Of a stretch of 64,000 nucleotides of DNA, positions 16,438-24,606 are shown in pieces; position 1 is the stretch's first letter; the number at the start of each line of letters is the position of its first letter. This stretch comes from Thermoleophilia bacterium (GTDB lineage: Bacteria > Actinomycetota > Thermoleophilia > RBG-16-64-13). The position numbers and the translations under genes are program-made. Where the stretch lies: positions 3,058,822 to 3,122,821 of the forward strand of contig JAOSKU010000001.1 of assembly GCA_027493445.1 (NCBI GenBank). The letters are read 5' to 3'. The notes beneath the pieces were generated by a model. That model saw nothing but the letters and a program-made list of their open reading frames with translations, had not been told where the DNA came from and searched no databases.

Positions 16438-17607
16438 TGAACCGAGCTCGGGGGGCGGCCATGCCTCGGCTCCTCTCCTCTCCAGCACCAGCCCGGCGAT
16501 GTCGAACCCCAGCAGCTCGGTGGTCTTGTAGTGGATAGTGAGGCCGCGCGCGTCTCGATAGTGGTTCTCCAGGGGCAGTTCTCGACTGTACCCATGTCCT
16601 GCGCACACCTGGATCGCGAGGTCAGCCACCCGTACGGCCGAGCTGCTTGTGAAGCGTTTGGCCCGCGAGGCCAGCAGCACGGCTTGCTCCGGTGTCTCGA
16701 CTGCTCGAGTGGCCGCGTCCCAGAGAAGCATGCCGGAGGCGCCGACCAGGCCGTCCATCTCGGCGATCATGAGCCGCACCGCTTGCTGCTCGCCGATGGC
16801 GAGACCCTGGATGGTGCGCTCCGAGGCGTGGCGCAGGGCAATGTCGAGGCAGGAATTCGCCAACCCGAGCGACACGGCCGCCGCTCCAAAGAACGCGTAC
16901 TCTACCAAGGCCGCCTTCAGGACTCCCATGCCCCCGCCCACGTCCCCGACCACCTGCTCGGCTGGTACACGACATCTCCGGAACACCATCTCGCAGCTAC
17001 CCGTACCGTTCAACCCCATCCGGCTGTCGTGGGGCCCGCGGGTGAGCCCGGGCGTCGAACCGTCGAGGAGGATCACCGAAAACGAGGGACCGTCCGCCTC
17101 TTGTGAGTCGGACCGCGCTAATGCCAGTATGACATCAGCTTCGCGCCCATTGGTCACGAAGAACTTGGAGCCGGTGAGCAGGAGATCGAGTCCCGCGAGC
17201 TCAGCTCGAGTCGCGACGGCGGCCGCCACCGCTCCCGAGGCAGCTTCATGCACGGCAAAGGCGCCCACAGAGCCGGCAGCCAGCCGCGGAAGATAGTCCT
17301 GCTTCTGAGCGGAGGAGCCGAAGTTGTCGAGCGCTCGGCAGACCGAGCTATGGGCGACGAAGGAGAGAGCCAGGGACCCGGACACCCGCGCGAGCTCGTA
17401 GGCCACCAGGGCGAGGGCTCTGGGATCTCCGCCCACTCCTGCGTACTCGGGCGGGCTGGCCAGAGCCCACAGGCCGCTTGCGACCAGCGCCTCGACGGCC
17501 TGCCTCGAGAAGGCGTCGGCTGCGATGCCGCCGGGACCCGCCTCCGCGGCCAGTGCTTCGGCGAGGCGCTTTGCCGAGTCCTGAATCAGCCGGTACTCCT
17601 CCTGCAT
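16432..17607 (-). CDS. Acyl-CoA dehydrogenase family protein lacking the usual catalytic Glu motif
   Basis: This flavoprotein of about 391 residues has the ACAD order. An alpha-helical N-terminal domain contains GLWALASPPEYAGVGGDP; a middle beta domain contains GSKFFVTNGREADVIL and RMGLNGTGSCEMVF; the C-terminal helices contain QVCAGHGYSRELPLENHYRD. Where most family members read IYEGTSEIQ with the catalytic Glu, this protein reads IHYKTTELL, so the usual base is missing. Some families place the base elsewhere. ATG 17607 has GAGAGGAAGAG upstream and replaces a longer N-terminal frame. Substrate unknown; no beta-oxidation neighbours. Confidence 0.82.
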   Translation of the reverse strand: MQEEYRLIQDSAKRLAEALAAEAGPGGIAADAFSRQAVEALVASGLWALASPPEYAGVGGDPRALALVAYELARVSGSLALSFVAHSSVCRALDNFGSSAQKQDYLPRLAAGSVGAFAVHEAASGAVAAAVATRAELAGLDLLLTGSKFFVTNGREADVILALARSDSQEADGPSFSVILLDGSTPGLTRGPHDSRMGLNGTGSCEMVFRRCRVPAEQVVGDVGGGMGVLKAALVEYAFFGAAAVSLGLANSCLDIALRHASERTIQGLAIGEQQAVRLMIAEMDGLVGASGMLLWDAATRAVETPEQAVLLASRAKRFTSSSAVRVADLAIQVCAGHGYSRELPLENHYRDARGLTIHYKTTELLGFDIAGLVLERRGAEAWPPPELGSE

Positions 17608-17749
17608 TTCGCTCTTCCTCTCCTCTGGCGGAAGTTTGCGCCTCTGCACTAGGAGATGCGCCCGGAGAGCGAGAAGTTGGAATGATCAGGGGTCGGTGCG
17701 AGGAGTTTCATTGACCGGACCCCGCGGGCGGGCAGATTGGACCTGCGGA

Positions 17750-17830
17750 AGCTCGTAGCCGGCAGGGACCCCGATCCGGCGGACCACGGAGTGCTTCTCC
17801 GGGAACTCGCTTGTGTCGTGCGGGCGCGAG
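17750..17830 (-). pseudogene. clpB internal fragment (region around [10 protein letters not shown])
   Basis: The minus-strand translation includes TSEFPEKHSVVRRIGVPAGY, matching [20 protein letters not shown] of the intact clpB in this window (around 22010-22080). Nucleotide similarity is also visible (ACGGAGTGCTTCTCCgggAACTCGC against ACCGAGTGCTTCTCCatgAACTCGC, case marking the difference). It lies at the outer edge of the toxin-antitoxin island. Confidence 0.7.
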
Positions 17831-17935
17831 AACGTTATGCAGGCCTCTGTGACGCATGACGCCGAACACTGGGCCAAGGAGACCTGAGTCGATCGCCGAT
17901 CCGTATAGGCGGAGGCCGTTCCGCGACGGGTCGAC

Positions 17936-18112
17936 ATGCTAGCGCAGTCGGTAGGCGGCCGCCCGATGATCGACGTGCTCGAGGAATACGAGCCTGGGAT
18001 TCGAGTCGAATTGCGGTTCCTCGCGCTTGAGCGGGAGCTTTCCGCCCCGATCATGCGAAAGGTCGAGCTCAACCTTCAGGCTTCCTCGGCCGCGGTTTCT
18101 GAGACGAGTTGA
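17936..18112 (+). pseudogene. MNT-type nucleotidyltransferase antitoxin remnant
   Basis: A 58-codon frame contains MIDVLEEYEPGIRVELRFLA and ERELSAPIMRKVELNL, closely matching the second half of the intact MNT protein at 18883-19239. The GSxxRxD...SD active-site segment is deleted and the C-terminus is out of register. It is the decayed outermost module of the island. Confidence 0.7.
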
Positions 18113-18129
18113 TGGTCTCCGAGCAGAGA

Positions 18130-18374
18130 TCATCGACCGAAGATAAGCTCCAAGACCTGATCTCTGGTCAGGCCGTGATGGTTGGCCACATCAGCGATGA
18201 CGGCGGACACCGTCCCAACGCGTACCGGGTCATGATTCGGGACGGTGACACGGTGTTCGCCGCCTTGGGGCGTGGTCAGACGGACATGACTCCAGCTTGT
18301 CTTGTGACTTCATAGCCCAACGAACGAAGGGCGCGAACGAGCTCCTCGCCGGAGACGTCGCGCGGCAGCCTCAT
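18130..18374 (-). pseudogene. hicA: HicA-like toxin, frameshifted
   Basis: The minus strand reads MRLPRDVSGEELVRALRSLG then YEVTRQAG. After a one-base shift near 18280 it continues HVRLTTPQGGEHRVTVPNHD and RVGTVSAVIADVANHHGLTR, ending LELIFGR. This is the HicA double-stranded-RNA-binding-like fold, including the His of the xGSHxR-type motif. The total length of 245 bases is one short of a whole number of codons, so one base is missing. Its ATG overlaps the hicB stop (ATGA), the usual tight coupling of such pairs. It could be dead or a sequence error. Confidence 0.7.
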
Positions 18375-18577
18375 ACGGCGATGACTTCCTCTCGAACGAA
18401 ATGCAGACGGATGATCCGCGTCCGCTCAGACTCCTCGAAGTGACAGATCACCGCGGCCCGGACCTGGGTCTCCAGCTGCGCAAGTTCGTCGGCTTCGGTG
18501 AATATCGAAGCCTCGAGGGCACGGGCCGTGTGGCCGCCCTCGGGAGCTTCTTCGACTACGAAGATGATCTCCTTCAC
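18371..18577 (-). CDS. hicB: HicB-type antitoxin
   Basis: This 68-residue protein, MKEIIFVVEEAPEGGHTARA...IFTEADELAQLETQVRAAVI...IIRLHFVREEVIAV, matches the small HicB-like antitoxins often misnamed as a 2-oxoisovalerate dehydrogenase subunit. It consists of the degraded RNase-H-like partner domain without a separate DNA-binding domain. It overlaps hicA by four bases. It is the only minus-strand toxin-antitoxin pair in an island of plus-strand MNT/HEPN modules. Confidence 0.75.
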   Translation of the reverse strand: MKEIIFVVEEAPEGGHTARALEASIFTEADELAQLETQVRAAVICHFEESERTRIIRLHFVREEVIAV

Positions 18578-18654
18578 GGTGTCCTCCGGCCGCTGGCGGC
18601 TGGGCGGTTTGATTATACCGCCCGGGGCACGTGGTCGGGCTTTCTCTCCGCTGC

Positions 18655-18850
18655 CACCGAACCTTCCCCACCCCCACCCCCAACCCCTCCATCTCCACCC
18701 GCAAGGCCTCGCCGTCCGAGATATCGCCCCGGAGCAGCGCCAGCGCGAGGCGGTCCTGCAGCTCCTTCTGGATGAGGCGCTTCAAGGGCCGGGCCCAATA
18801 GGCCGGGTCGTAGCCCTGCTTCGCCAGGTAGTCGAGGGCCTCGTCTTGAT
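18655..18850 (-). pseudogene. clpB 3'-end fragment
   Basis: The minus-strand frame reads EALDYLAKQGYDPAYWARPL, KRLIQKELQDRLALALLRGD and SDGEALRVEMEGLG, the C-terminal 60-70 residues of ClpB. It is diverged from the intact gene's end at 21370-21580. It sits directly 5' of the MNT gene at 18883, in the same relative place as the next clpB fragment and its MNT gene. Confidence 0.8.
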
Positions 18851-18882
18851 GGTCGCGGTGATAGGATAAGTACCGAGCGGGT

Positions 18883-19239
18883 ATGCTGCAGCAATCTGCC
18901 CCGGTAGTGGGCCCCGAACACGAGGTTCGCATTATTGTGAACGTCAACGGAGTCGATATCCCCGAGGAAGCTCTGACGGATTTCTGCCGGCGGAACCATA
19001 TCCGGCGGCTGGCGCTTTTCGGCTCCATCCTACGGGAAGACTTCGGCCCGGAGAGCGACGTCGACGTGCTCGTGGAGTTTGAACCCGGCACCCGAGTGGG
19101 ATTGCGGTTCTTTGCGCTTGAGCGGGAGCTATCCGAACTGATCGGGCGGAAGATCGATCTCAACACGCCAGGCTTCCTGGGCCGCGATTTTCGAGACGAG
19201 GTGTTGGCCTCGGCCGTAGTCCAGCATGAAGCAGCCTGA
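18883..19239 (+). CDS. MNT-type minimal nucleotidyltransferase (antitoxin)
   Basis: This 118-residue protein has the nucleotidyltransferase motif [20 protein letters not shown] (GSx10DxD), followed by [23 protein letters not shown] proteins pair with HEPN toxins and neutralise them, in known cases by AMP addition. It overlaps the following HEPN remnant by 14 bases. A GTG or internal start near 18937 is possible because the first 18 residues are not typical. Confidence 0.82.
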   Translation: MLQQSAPVVGPEHEVRIIVNVNGVDIPEEALTDFCRRNHIRRLALFGSILREDFGPESDVDVLVEFEPGTRVGLRFFALERELSELIGRKIDLNTPGFLGRDFRDEVLASAVVQHEAA

Positions 19240-19387
19240 CGATCGCAAGCGCGTGCAGCACATGCTGGACTATGCGACTGAAGCTCTCGACATGGTCCGG
19301 GGGCGGGAGAGGAACGACCTCTGGGTGGGCGACCTGCCGCCACTCGTCGAGCAGCTTCGGAAGGCACTCGCAGATCTAGAAGAGTAG
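19226..19387 (+). pseudogene. HEPN (DUF86-type) toxin with internal deletion
   Basis: The 53-codon frame begins like a DUF86 HEPN protein ([32 protein letters not shown]) and jumps directly to its last helix (WVGDLPPLVEQLRKALADLE). The central part with the RxxxxH ribonuclease motif is missing. ATG 19226 overlaps the end of the MNT gene as in intact modules. The loss would disarm the toxin while leaving the MNT gene intact. Confidence 0.7.
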
Positions 19388-19439
19388 GGTCGCCCGCCAA
19401 CTCCCTTCTCCGATGCTCCGGCGCGCCTCGCCCCTACGC

Positions 19440-19545
19440 GGCATTGGTCCGAACCTTCCCCACCCTGAGGCCCAACCCCTCCGCCTCCACCCGCACGGTG
19501 CCCCCGTCGCAGATGTCCCCCCCAAGCAGTGAGGCACTCCCCCTA
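19440..19545 (-). pseudogene. clpB 3'-end fragment (second copy)
   Basis: The minus-strand frame reads [20 protein letters not shown], almost the same as the intact clpB end ([17 protein letters not shown]). Nucleotides CCCAACCCCTCCGCCTCCACCCGCACGGTG are shared in two blocks with 21410-21440. As with the first copy, it precedes an MNT gene. Confidence 0.8.
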
Positions 19546-19692
19546 GCTTCGCTCACGTCCGAGACCTCGGAAACCGCGAGCGGCCGGCGGTAGTTCGGGA
19601 CCGCTTGGTATAGTGTCACAAAGGGTGTGTGGCGAGGCGTACGTCCGAAGCGGACTGTCAGAAGATCGGCGACGCCGGGCTGGGGAGGGAAG

Positions 19693-20043
19693 ATGGCCGG
19701 TGGTGCAGAGACGAGCCGAAGCGTTCTTGGCGCTGATGCAGCGCTGACGGAAGCCGTCCGTCGGTTGGTCGATGTCTACCGCCCCGATTTCATCTATCTC
19801 TTCGGTTCTGTCGCCCGCGGCGAAGCGGGCCCGGATAGTGACTTCGACCTCCTGGTGGTCGTCGCGGACACGGCGCCGCCCCAACTTCGGCGAGCGGGGA
19901 AGGGCTACGAGGCGCTATGGGGCCTCGGCGTACCGGTGGACATCGTGGTGTGGACCCGCGGTGATTTTGATCGGCGTCTGCACCTTAAGGCATCGCTGCC
20001 TGCGACCGTACTACGCGAAGGCGTACTCCTGCATGCCGCCTGA
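19693..20043 (+). CDS. MNT-type minimal nucleotidyltransferase (antitoxin)
   Basis: This 116-residue protein has the motif IYLFGSVARGEAGPDSDFDL and the downstream VPVDIVVWTRGDFDRR block. ATG 19693 is chosen because GGGAGGGA precedes it and the frame upstream is not conserved. It overlaps the next HEPN gene by 11 bases, the standard layout of an MNT/HEPN module. Confidence 0.82.
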   Translation: MAGGAETSRSVLGADAALTEAVRRLVDVYRPDFIYLFGSVARGEAGPDSDFDLLVVVADTAPPQLRRAGKGYEALWGLGVPVDIVVWTRGDFDRRLHLKASLPATVLREGVLLHAA

Positions 20044-20440
20044 CCCCGTGAGAATCGAAGACACGCGTGCCTGGCTTGCGCGCGCCGAAGCGGATCTGCG
20101 TGCGGCTGCGAACGAAGTCTCCGCGGACGAGCCGGTGCTCGGCGACGCGGTGTTCCACTGTCAGCAGGCCGCTGAGAAGGCGATGAAGGCCTTCCTCACC
20201 TGGCACGACGTTCCCTTCCGCAAGACCCACGATCTCGGGATCCTCGGCGGGCAGTGCGCCGAGATCGATCCCGCGCTCAGCGACGTGCTGAGGAGGGCGG
20301 CTCCCATGACCGAGTATGCCTGGAAGTTCCGCTACCCGGGGGATGTGTTCGAGCCGCCGGGCGAGGAAGTGGATAGCGCCCTCAACCTCGCGCGCACGGT
20401 TGTGGCCGAGATCAGGTCACGCTTGCCACTTGATACGTAG
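20033..20440 (+). CDS. HEPN-domain toxin partner of the MNT protein
   Basis: This 135-residue helical protein has AWLARAEADLRAAANEV and VFHCQQAAEKAMKAFLTWHD followed by PFRKTHDLGIL, the HEPN pattern of the PF05168 class. FRKTHDL carries the Arg/His pair of the catalytic loop. With the overlapping MNT gene it forms a toxin-antitoxin or nucleotide-signalling module. The C-terminal YPGDVFEPP is typical of the class. Confidence 0.82.
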   Translation: MPPDPVRIEDTRAWLARAEADLRAAANEVSADEPVLGDAVFHCQQAAEKAMKAFLTWHDVPFRKTHDLGILGGQCAEIDPALSDVLRRAAPMTEYAWKFRYPGDVFEPPGEEVDSALNLARTVVAEIRSRLPLDT

Positions 20441-20472
20441 GATCAGGAGGCTCATGCGCGCGGTGCCCCCTG

Positions 20473-20558
20473 GCGTTCTCGCCCGAATCCGCTCACCACG
20501 GGCACCGGGTGCTTCTCCAGGAACTCGCTCAGGTCAATGTGTACCATGGCCCTCACGG
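20473..20558 (-). pseudogene. clpB internal fragment (second copy)
   Basis: The minus-strand frame reads RAMVHIDLSEFLEKHPVPVV, matching [20 protein letters not shown] of intact clpB. It lies between two MNT/HEPN modules. It covers the same small part of clpB as the fragment at 17750-17830, so the same segment was captured or retained twice. Confidence 0.75.
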
Positions 20559-20707
20559 GAGCAGCCGTATCTTCGGATATACTGCTGGTGGGGAGAGACC
20601 GAAGCGCGCGCGAGGTCATGCGACGTGGGCGCCCAGGATGCTTCCGCCAGTGTGGCGGGCACGATGGCGCGGAGGCTGGTCGCATCGAGGCAAGGTGGAT
20701 GCACCAC

Positions 20708-21004
20708 ATGGCAATGCGGGTCGATGACATCTTGAACGTCCTATCCGAGCATGGGCCCGAGATCAAAGCGCGATTCGGCGTCGGCTGGCTGGCCCTCTTC
20801 GGCTCGACCGCGCGCGGTGACGCGGGGCCGGACAGCGACCTGGACATCCTGGTGGAATTCCGACTGCCGACCTTTCGCAACTACATGGGCCTCCACCGCT
20901 ACCTCGAGGGCCTCCTCGACCGCCCGGTCGACCTGGTGAGCGTGGCCGCCTTGCGACCGCCCATGAAGCAGGAGGTGCTGCGGGAGGCCCGCCGTGTCGC
21001 GTGA
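20708..21004 (+). CDS. MNT-type minimal nucleotidyltransferase (antitoxin)
   Basis: This is a 98-residue protein starting MAMRVDDILNVL with the motif LALFGSTARGDAGPDSDLDI and LVEFRLPTFRNYMGLHRYLE, DRPVDLVSVAALRPPMKQEV. ATG 20708 follows AAGGTGG by about ten bases; ATG 20699 is an alternative. It overlaps the DUF86 HEPN gene by 11 bases. Confidence 0.85.
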   Translation: MAMRVDDILNVLSEHGPEIKARFGVGWLALFGSTARGDAGPDSDLDILVEFRLPTFRNYMGLHRYLEGLLDRPVDLVSVAALRPPMKQEVLREARRVA

Positions 21005-21344
21005 CCCCAGCGTCGTGCTGGCGGACGTCCTCGAGTGCGCCGGGCGCATCGCCGACTACGTCTCGGGACTCGGCTTCGAGGAGTTCTCGTTGAACACCAT
21101 GGCGCAGGACGCCGTTCTTCGGAATCTGGAAGTCATCGGCGAGGCGGTCAAGCGCGTGCCCGATGAATGGCGCGGGCGGGCGCCCGATGTGCCGTGGCGG
21201 GACATCGCCGGCCTGCGCGACCATCTCATCCACGAGTACCCGCGCGTCGATCTGGCCATTGTCTGGGACGTGGTGGTCAACGAAGTGCCGTCTTTGGCCG
21301 AGGCCATCGAAGCTCTGCTGGAGAAGGACGCTGAGGACGAGTAG
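20994..21344 (+). CDS. HEPN/DUF86 toxin (RNase-type motif intact)
   Basis: This 116-residue helical protein has the RxxxxH motif R75-D-H-L-I-H80 followed by EYPRVDLAIVWDVVVNEVPS, diagnostic of DUF86 HEPN ribonuclease-like toxins. GTG 20994 lies inside the end of the MNT gene. The module abuts the 3' end of intact clpB, with only 25 bases between the two convergent stops, and is the youngest-looking module of the island. Confidence 0.87.
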   Translation: MSRDPSVVLADVLECAGRIADYVSGLGFEEFSLNTMAQDAVLRNLEVIGEAVKRVPDEWRGRAPDVPWRDIAGLRDHLIHEYPRVDLAIVWDVVVNEVPSLAEAIEALLEKDAEDE

Positions 21345-21369
21345 CTTCTACCGCGGCTCCGCACAGACC

Positions 21370-23961
21370 TTATCCGGCTGCCGCCCGCGCCCGCTCCACC
21401 ACCAGCCCCAACCCCTCCGCCTCCACCCGCACGGTGTCCCCGTCGCAGATGTCCCCCCGCAGGAGCCCGAGGGCGATCCTATCCTGCAGCTCCTTCTGGA
21501 CGAGCCGCTTCAAGGGCCGCGCCCCGTAGGCCGGATCGTACCCTTGGTGGGCCAGGTAGTCGAGGGCCCCTTCTGAGAGTTCGAGGGCGATGTCGCGCTC
21601 GGCCAGGCGTTCGCGCAAGAAGCGCAGCTGGATCTCCACAATCTTGCGGATGTGCTCCAGGCTCAGCCGGTGGAAGATGACCACGTCGTCCACCCGGTTC
21701 AGGAACTCGGGCTTGAAGGTGGCCCGCATGGCTTCTGAAACCCGGTGATCCATCTCCACCTCGGTGAGGTCGGGATCGAGGATGAACTGGCTGCCGATGT
21801 TTGAGGTCATGATCACCACCGCGTTCTTGAAACTGACCGTGCGGCCGTGGCCGTCGGTGAGCCTTCCTTCGTCCAGGATCTGCAGCAGGATGTTGAAGAC
21901 CTCAGGGTGGGCCTTCTCGATCTCGTCCAGGAGGAGCACGGAGTAGGGGCGGCGGCGGACGGCTTCCGTCAGGTAGCCCCCCTCCTCGTAGCCCACGTAG
22001 CCGGGCGGGGCTCCGATGAGGCGAGAGACCGAGTGCTTCTCCATGAACTCGCTCATGTCGATGCGCACCATGGCCCGCTCGTCGTCGAACATGAACTCGG
22101 CGAGAGCCCGGGCAAGCTCGGTCTTGCCCACGCCGGTGGGCCCCAGGAAGATGAAGCTGCCTATGGGCCGGTTGGGGTCCTGCAGACCGGCCCGAGCCCG
22201 GCGCAGGGCGTTCGAGACCACCTCCAGGGCTTCGTCCTGGCCCACGACGCGGTGGTGGAGGCGCTCCTCCATGTGGATCAGCTTCTCCACCTCGCCCTCC
22301 AACAGGCGGCTCACGGGGATGCCGGTCCACTTGCTGATGACCTCGGCGATGTCCTCGTCCTCGACCTCCTCTTTCAGCATCCTCTGGTCGCGTTGCAGCT
22401 CCTCGAGGCGGGTGTTCTGCTCGGCGAGGCGCGCCTCCAGGCCGGGGATGGTGCCGTAACGGAGCTCGGCCGCCTTGCCCAGGTCGGTCTCGCGCTCGGC
22501 CCGCTCGGACTGGGCCTTGGCCTGCTCGATCTGCTCCTTGAGCGAGCGGATCTGGGCAATGGACTCCTTCTCGGCCTGCCAGTGGGCCTTCATGCCGGCG
22601 GACTGCTCGCGGAGCTCGGCGAGCTCGGCCTCGATAGCCTTGCGCCGCTCGATGGAGGCGGCGTCGGTCTCCTTCTTGAGGGCCTGGCGCTCGATCTCCA
22701 GCTGTTGTATGCGGCGTTCGACCACGTCGATCTCCACGGGCATGGAGTCGATCTCGATGCGGAGACGACTGGCGGCTTCGTCCACCAGGTCGATGGCCTT
22801 GTCGGGCAGGAAGCGGTCGGCGATGTAGCGGTGGGAGAGCAGGGCCGCGGCCACGAGAGCCGAGTCCTGGATGCGCACCCCGTGGTGCACCTCGTAGCGC
22901 TCCTTGAGCCCCCGCAGGATGGCGATGGTGTCCTCCACCGAGGGCTCGCCCACGTAGACCGGCTGGAAGCGGCGCTCCAGGGCGGCGTCCTTCTCCACGT
23001 GCTTGCGGTACTCGTCGAGCGTGGTGGCCCCCACCACCCGCAGCTCGCCCCGGGCCAGCATGGGCTTCAGCATGTTGGAGGCGTCGACCGAGCCTTCGGC
23101 CGCACCGGCGCCCACCAAGGTGTGCATCTCGTCGATGAAGGTGACGATCTGGCCCTCGGCAGCGGTGATCTCCTTGAGTACGGCCTTGAGCCGCTCCTCG
23201 AACTCGCCCCGGAACTTCGAGCCCGCCACCAGTGCACCGATGTCGAGGGCGATGATCTTCTTGTCTTTGAGTCCCTCGGGGACGTCGCCGGAGACGATGC
23301 GCTGAGCCAGGCCCTCCACAATGGCCGTCTTGCCCACCCCTGGGTCTCCGATCAGCACCGGGTTGTTCTTGGTGCGCCGCGACAGCACCTGGATCACGCG
23401 CCGGATTTCGTCGTCACGGCCGATCACCGGGTCGAGCTTGCCCCGGCCCGCCAGCTCGGTAAGGTCGCGGCCGAAGCGCCTGAGGGCCTGGTACTTCTCC
23501 TCGGCCTGGGGATCCTCGGCCCGCTGGGCGCCGCGCAGCTCCTTGAGTACGGCGAAAACGGCGTCGCGAGTCACCCCGTGGCGCTTCAGCAGCTCGGCCA
23601 CCCAGCCGCCCTCGGCGGCCAGGGCCATGAGCACGTGCTCGGTGGACACGTAGGTGTCGCCCATGCGTTCGGCCTCGGACTGGGCGCCGTCGAGGCTGCG
23701 GCGCACTTCGTTGCTCATGGAGAGCTGGCTCGAGCCGGTCACCGTGGACAGCCGCCCCAGACGGGCCTCGAGCTCGGCCCGCAGAGCGTGGTGGTTGGCC
23801 CCGATTCTCTCCAGGATGGGGACGGTCAAGCCACCTTCCTGCTCCAGCAGGGCGGCGAGCAGGTGCTCGGCTTCGAGCTGGGCGTGCCCCCGGCTCTGGG
23901 CCAGTCGCTGGGCCGCCGCGAGGGCTTCTTGCGATTTCAACGTGAACTTGTCGAGCTGCAT
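21370..23961 (-). CDS. clpB: ATP-dependent disaggregase ClpB
   Basis: This 863-residue AAA+ chaperone of full family length resolubilises aggregates together with DnaK. Seen in order are an N-terminal repeat domain ([18 protein letters not shown]), Walker A of the first ring ([14 protein letters not shown]), a long coiled-coil middle domain (residues about 400-530), Walker A of the second ring ([14 protein letters not shown]) and the C-terminal [20 protein letters not shown]. Its 3' end adjoins the toxin-antitoxin island, which holds four fragments of the same gene. No HAIR-like operator was found upstream, unlike dnaK. Confidence 0.97.
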   Translation of the reverse strand: MQLDKFTLKSQEALAAAQRLAQSRGHAQLEAEHLLAALLEQEGGLTVPILERIGANHHALRAELEARLGRLSTVTGSSQLSMSNEVRRSLDGAQSEAERMGDTYVSTEHVLMALAAEGGWVAELLKRHGVTRDAVFAVLKELRGAQRAEDPQAEEKYQALRRFGRDLTELAGRGKLDPVIGRDDEIRRVIQVLSRRTKNNPVLIGDPGVGKTAIVEGLAQRIVSGDVPEGLKDKKIIALDIGALVAGSKFRGEFEERLKAVLKEITAAEGQIVTFIDEMHTLVGAGAAEGSVDASNMLKPMLARGELRVVGATTLDEYRKHVEKDAALERRFQPVYVGEPSVEDTIAILRGLKERYEVHHGVRIQDSALVAAALLSHRYIADRFLPDKAIDLVDEAASRLRIEIDSMPVEIDVVERRIQQLEIERQALKKETDAASIERRKAIEAELAELREQSAGMKAHWQAEKESIAQIRSLKEQIEQAKAQSERAERETDLGKAAELRYGTIPGLEARLAEQNTRLEELQRDQRMLKEEVEDEDIAEVISKWTGIPVSRLLEGEVEKLIHMEERLHHRVVGQDEALEVVSNALRRARAGLQDPNRPIGSFIFLGPTGVGKTELARALAEFMFDDERAMVRIDMSEFMEKHSVSRLIGAPPGYVGYEEGGYLTEAVRRRPYSVLLLDEIEKAHPEVFNILLQILDEGRLTDGHGRTVSFKNAVVIMTSNIGSQFILDPDLTEVEMDHRVSEAMRATFKPEFLNRVDDVVIFHRLSLEHIRKIVEIQLRFLRERLAERDIALELSEGALDYLAHQGYDPAYGARPLKRLVQKELQDRIALGLLRGDICDGDTVRVEAEGLGLVVERARAAAG

Positions 23962-24003
23962 CCTTTCCTCTCCTCGGGTACTCCCGTTCTGTGAGGTCTC
24001 AGC

Positions 24004-24055
24004 GGCTATTATCTGACACGCGCATAAAATCTTATATCATAAGACTCATATATGC
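24004..24055. promoter_or_regulatory. AT-rich promoter-like region between clpB and the 24228 gene
   Basis: This short AT-rich island stands out in GC-rich DNA between the divergent genes. It contains the inverted repeat CTTAT-ATC-ATAAG (24031-24043) and a GATAAT on the minus strand (24008-24013) that could be a clpB -10 element. No good -35 partner was found. Confidence 0.35.
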
Positions 24056-24227
24056 AACAGGCGGGTGTCTGGTCTCGCCGGCCACACCGTTCGGATCATC
24101 TCCGGCGTCACCATCGCTCCCACGCGGAGCTTGTAGGCATGATTCCCCTGCTTTTCGCCAATACTATTCATGCGATACAGAGGACGCCGCATCGCTCGGT
24201 GCGGCGCGCATATGGATGGAGAGCACC

Positions 24228-24518
24228 ATGGAGACGATCCTACTCAGCAGCGATGAACGCCAGCTGGTGGCGGAGAAGATTCTCGAGATGCTCGACCGCG
24301 CCGACCATCACAACGCGAGCGCCGGTCATGCGGGCAGCGACTGGGAACGGGGCTTCCACGATGGCCTGTCTCTGGCCACCCAGGTAGCCGCCTTCCAATT
24401 CGGTGAACTCACCAGTCTGGTCGAAAAAGGCGTGTTCAAGCATGTCGGCGAGGAGATCGCGGAGTACCGGGAGAGGGTGCGCGGACTGGCCGGCCGGCCG
24501 GCGGAGGTGCTTCGGTGA
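24228..24518 (+). CDS. Small hypothetical protein divergent from clpB
   Basis: This is a 96-residue soluble, acidic, mostly helical protein: METILLSSDERQLVAEKILE at the start and SDWERGFHDGLSLATQVAAF in the middle. ATG 24228 has GGAGAG five bases upstream; an earlier in-frame ATG at 24216 is possible. I do not recognise a family. It is divergent from clpB and may share its AT-rich promoter region. Confidence 0.55.
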   Translation: METILLSSDERQLVAEKILEMLDRADHHNASAGHAGSDWERGFHDGLSLATQVAAFQFGELTSLVEKGVFKHVGEEIAEYRERVRGLAGRPAEVLR

Positions 24519-24606
24519 CGGTGAGGTCTCCAGGCGGCGACTACCGCGTCGAGCGGTCGGAGGTTGTTTCTTGACTTGAGTCGGGGGTCCTGGGTCCGCG
24601 GTGCCC

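Noticed and set aside
21847..23994. Very long open frame (about 715 codons) on the strand opposite clpB
   Set aside because: It is entirely antisense to clpB, rich in His/Gly/Leu in a way produced by GC-rich codon bias, and resembles no protein.
24004..24055. HAIR (HspR) operator upstream of clpB
   Set aside because: ACTCA occurs on the plus strand, but no CTTGAGT half-site is found at the required seven-base spacing.
24570..24590. CTTGACTTGAGTC as a HAIR half-site
   Set aside because: Only one half is present and it lies at the 3' end of the penicillin-binding protein gene, not in a promoter.
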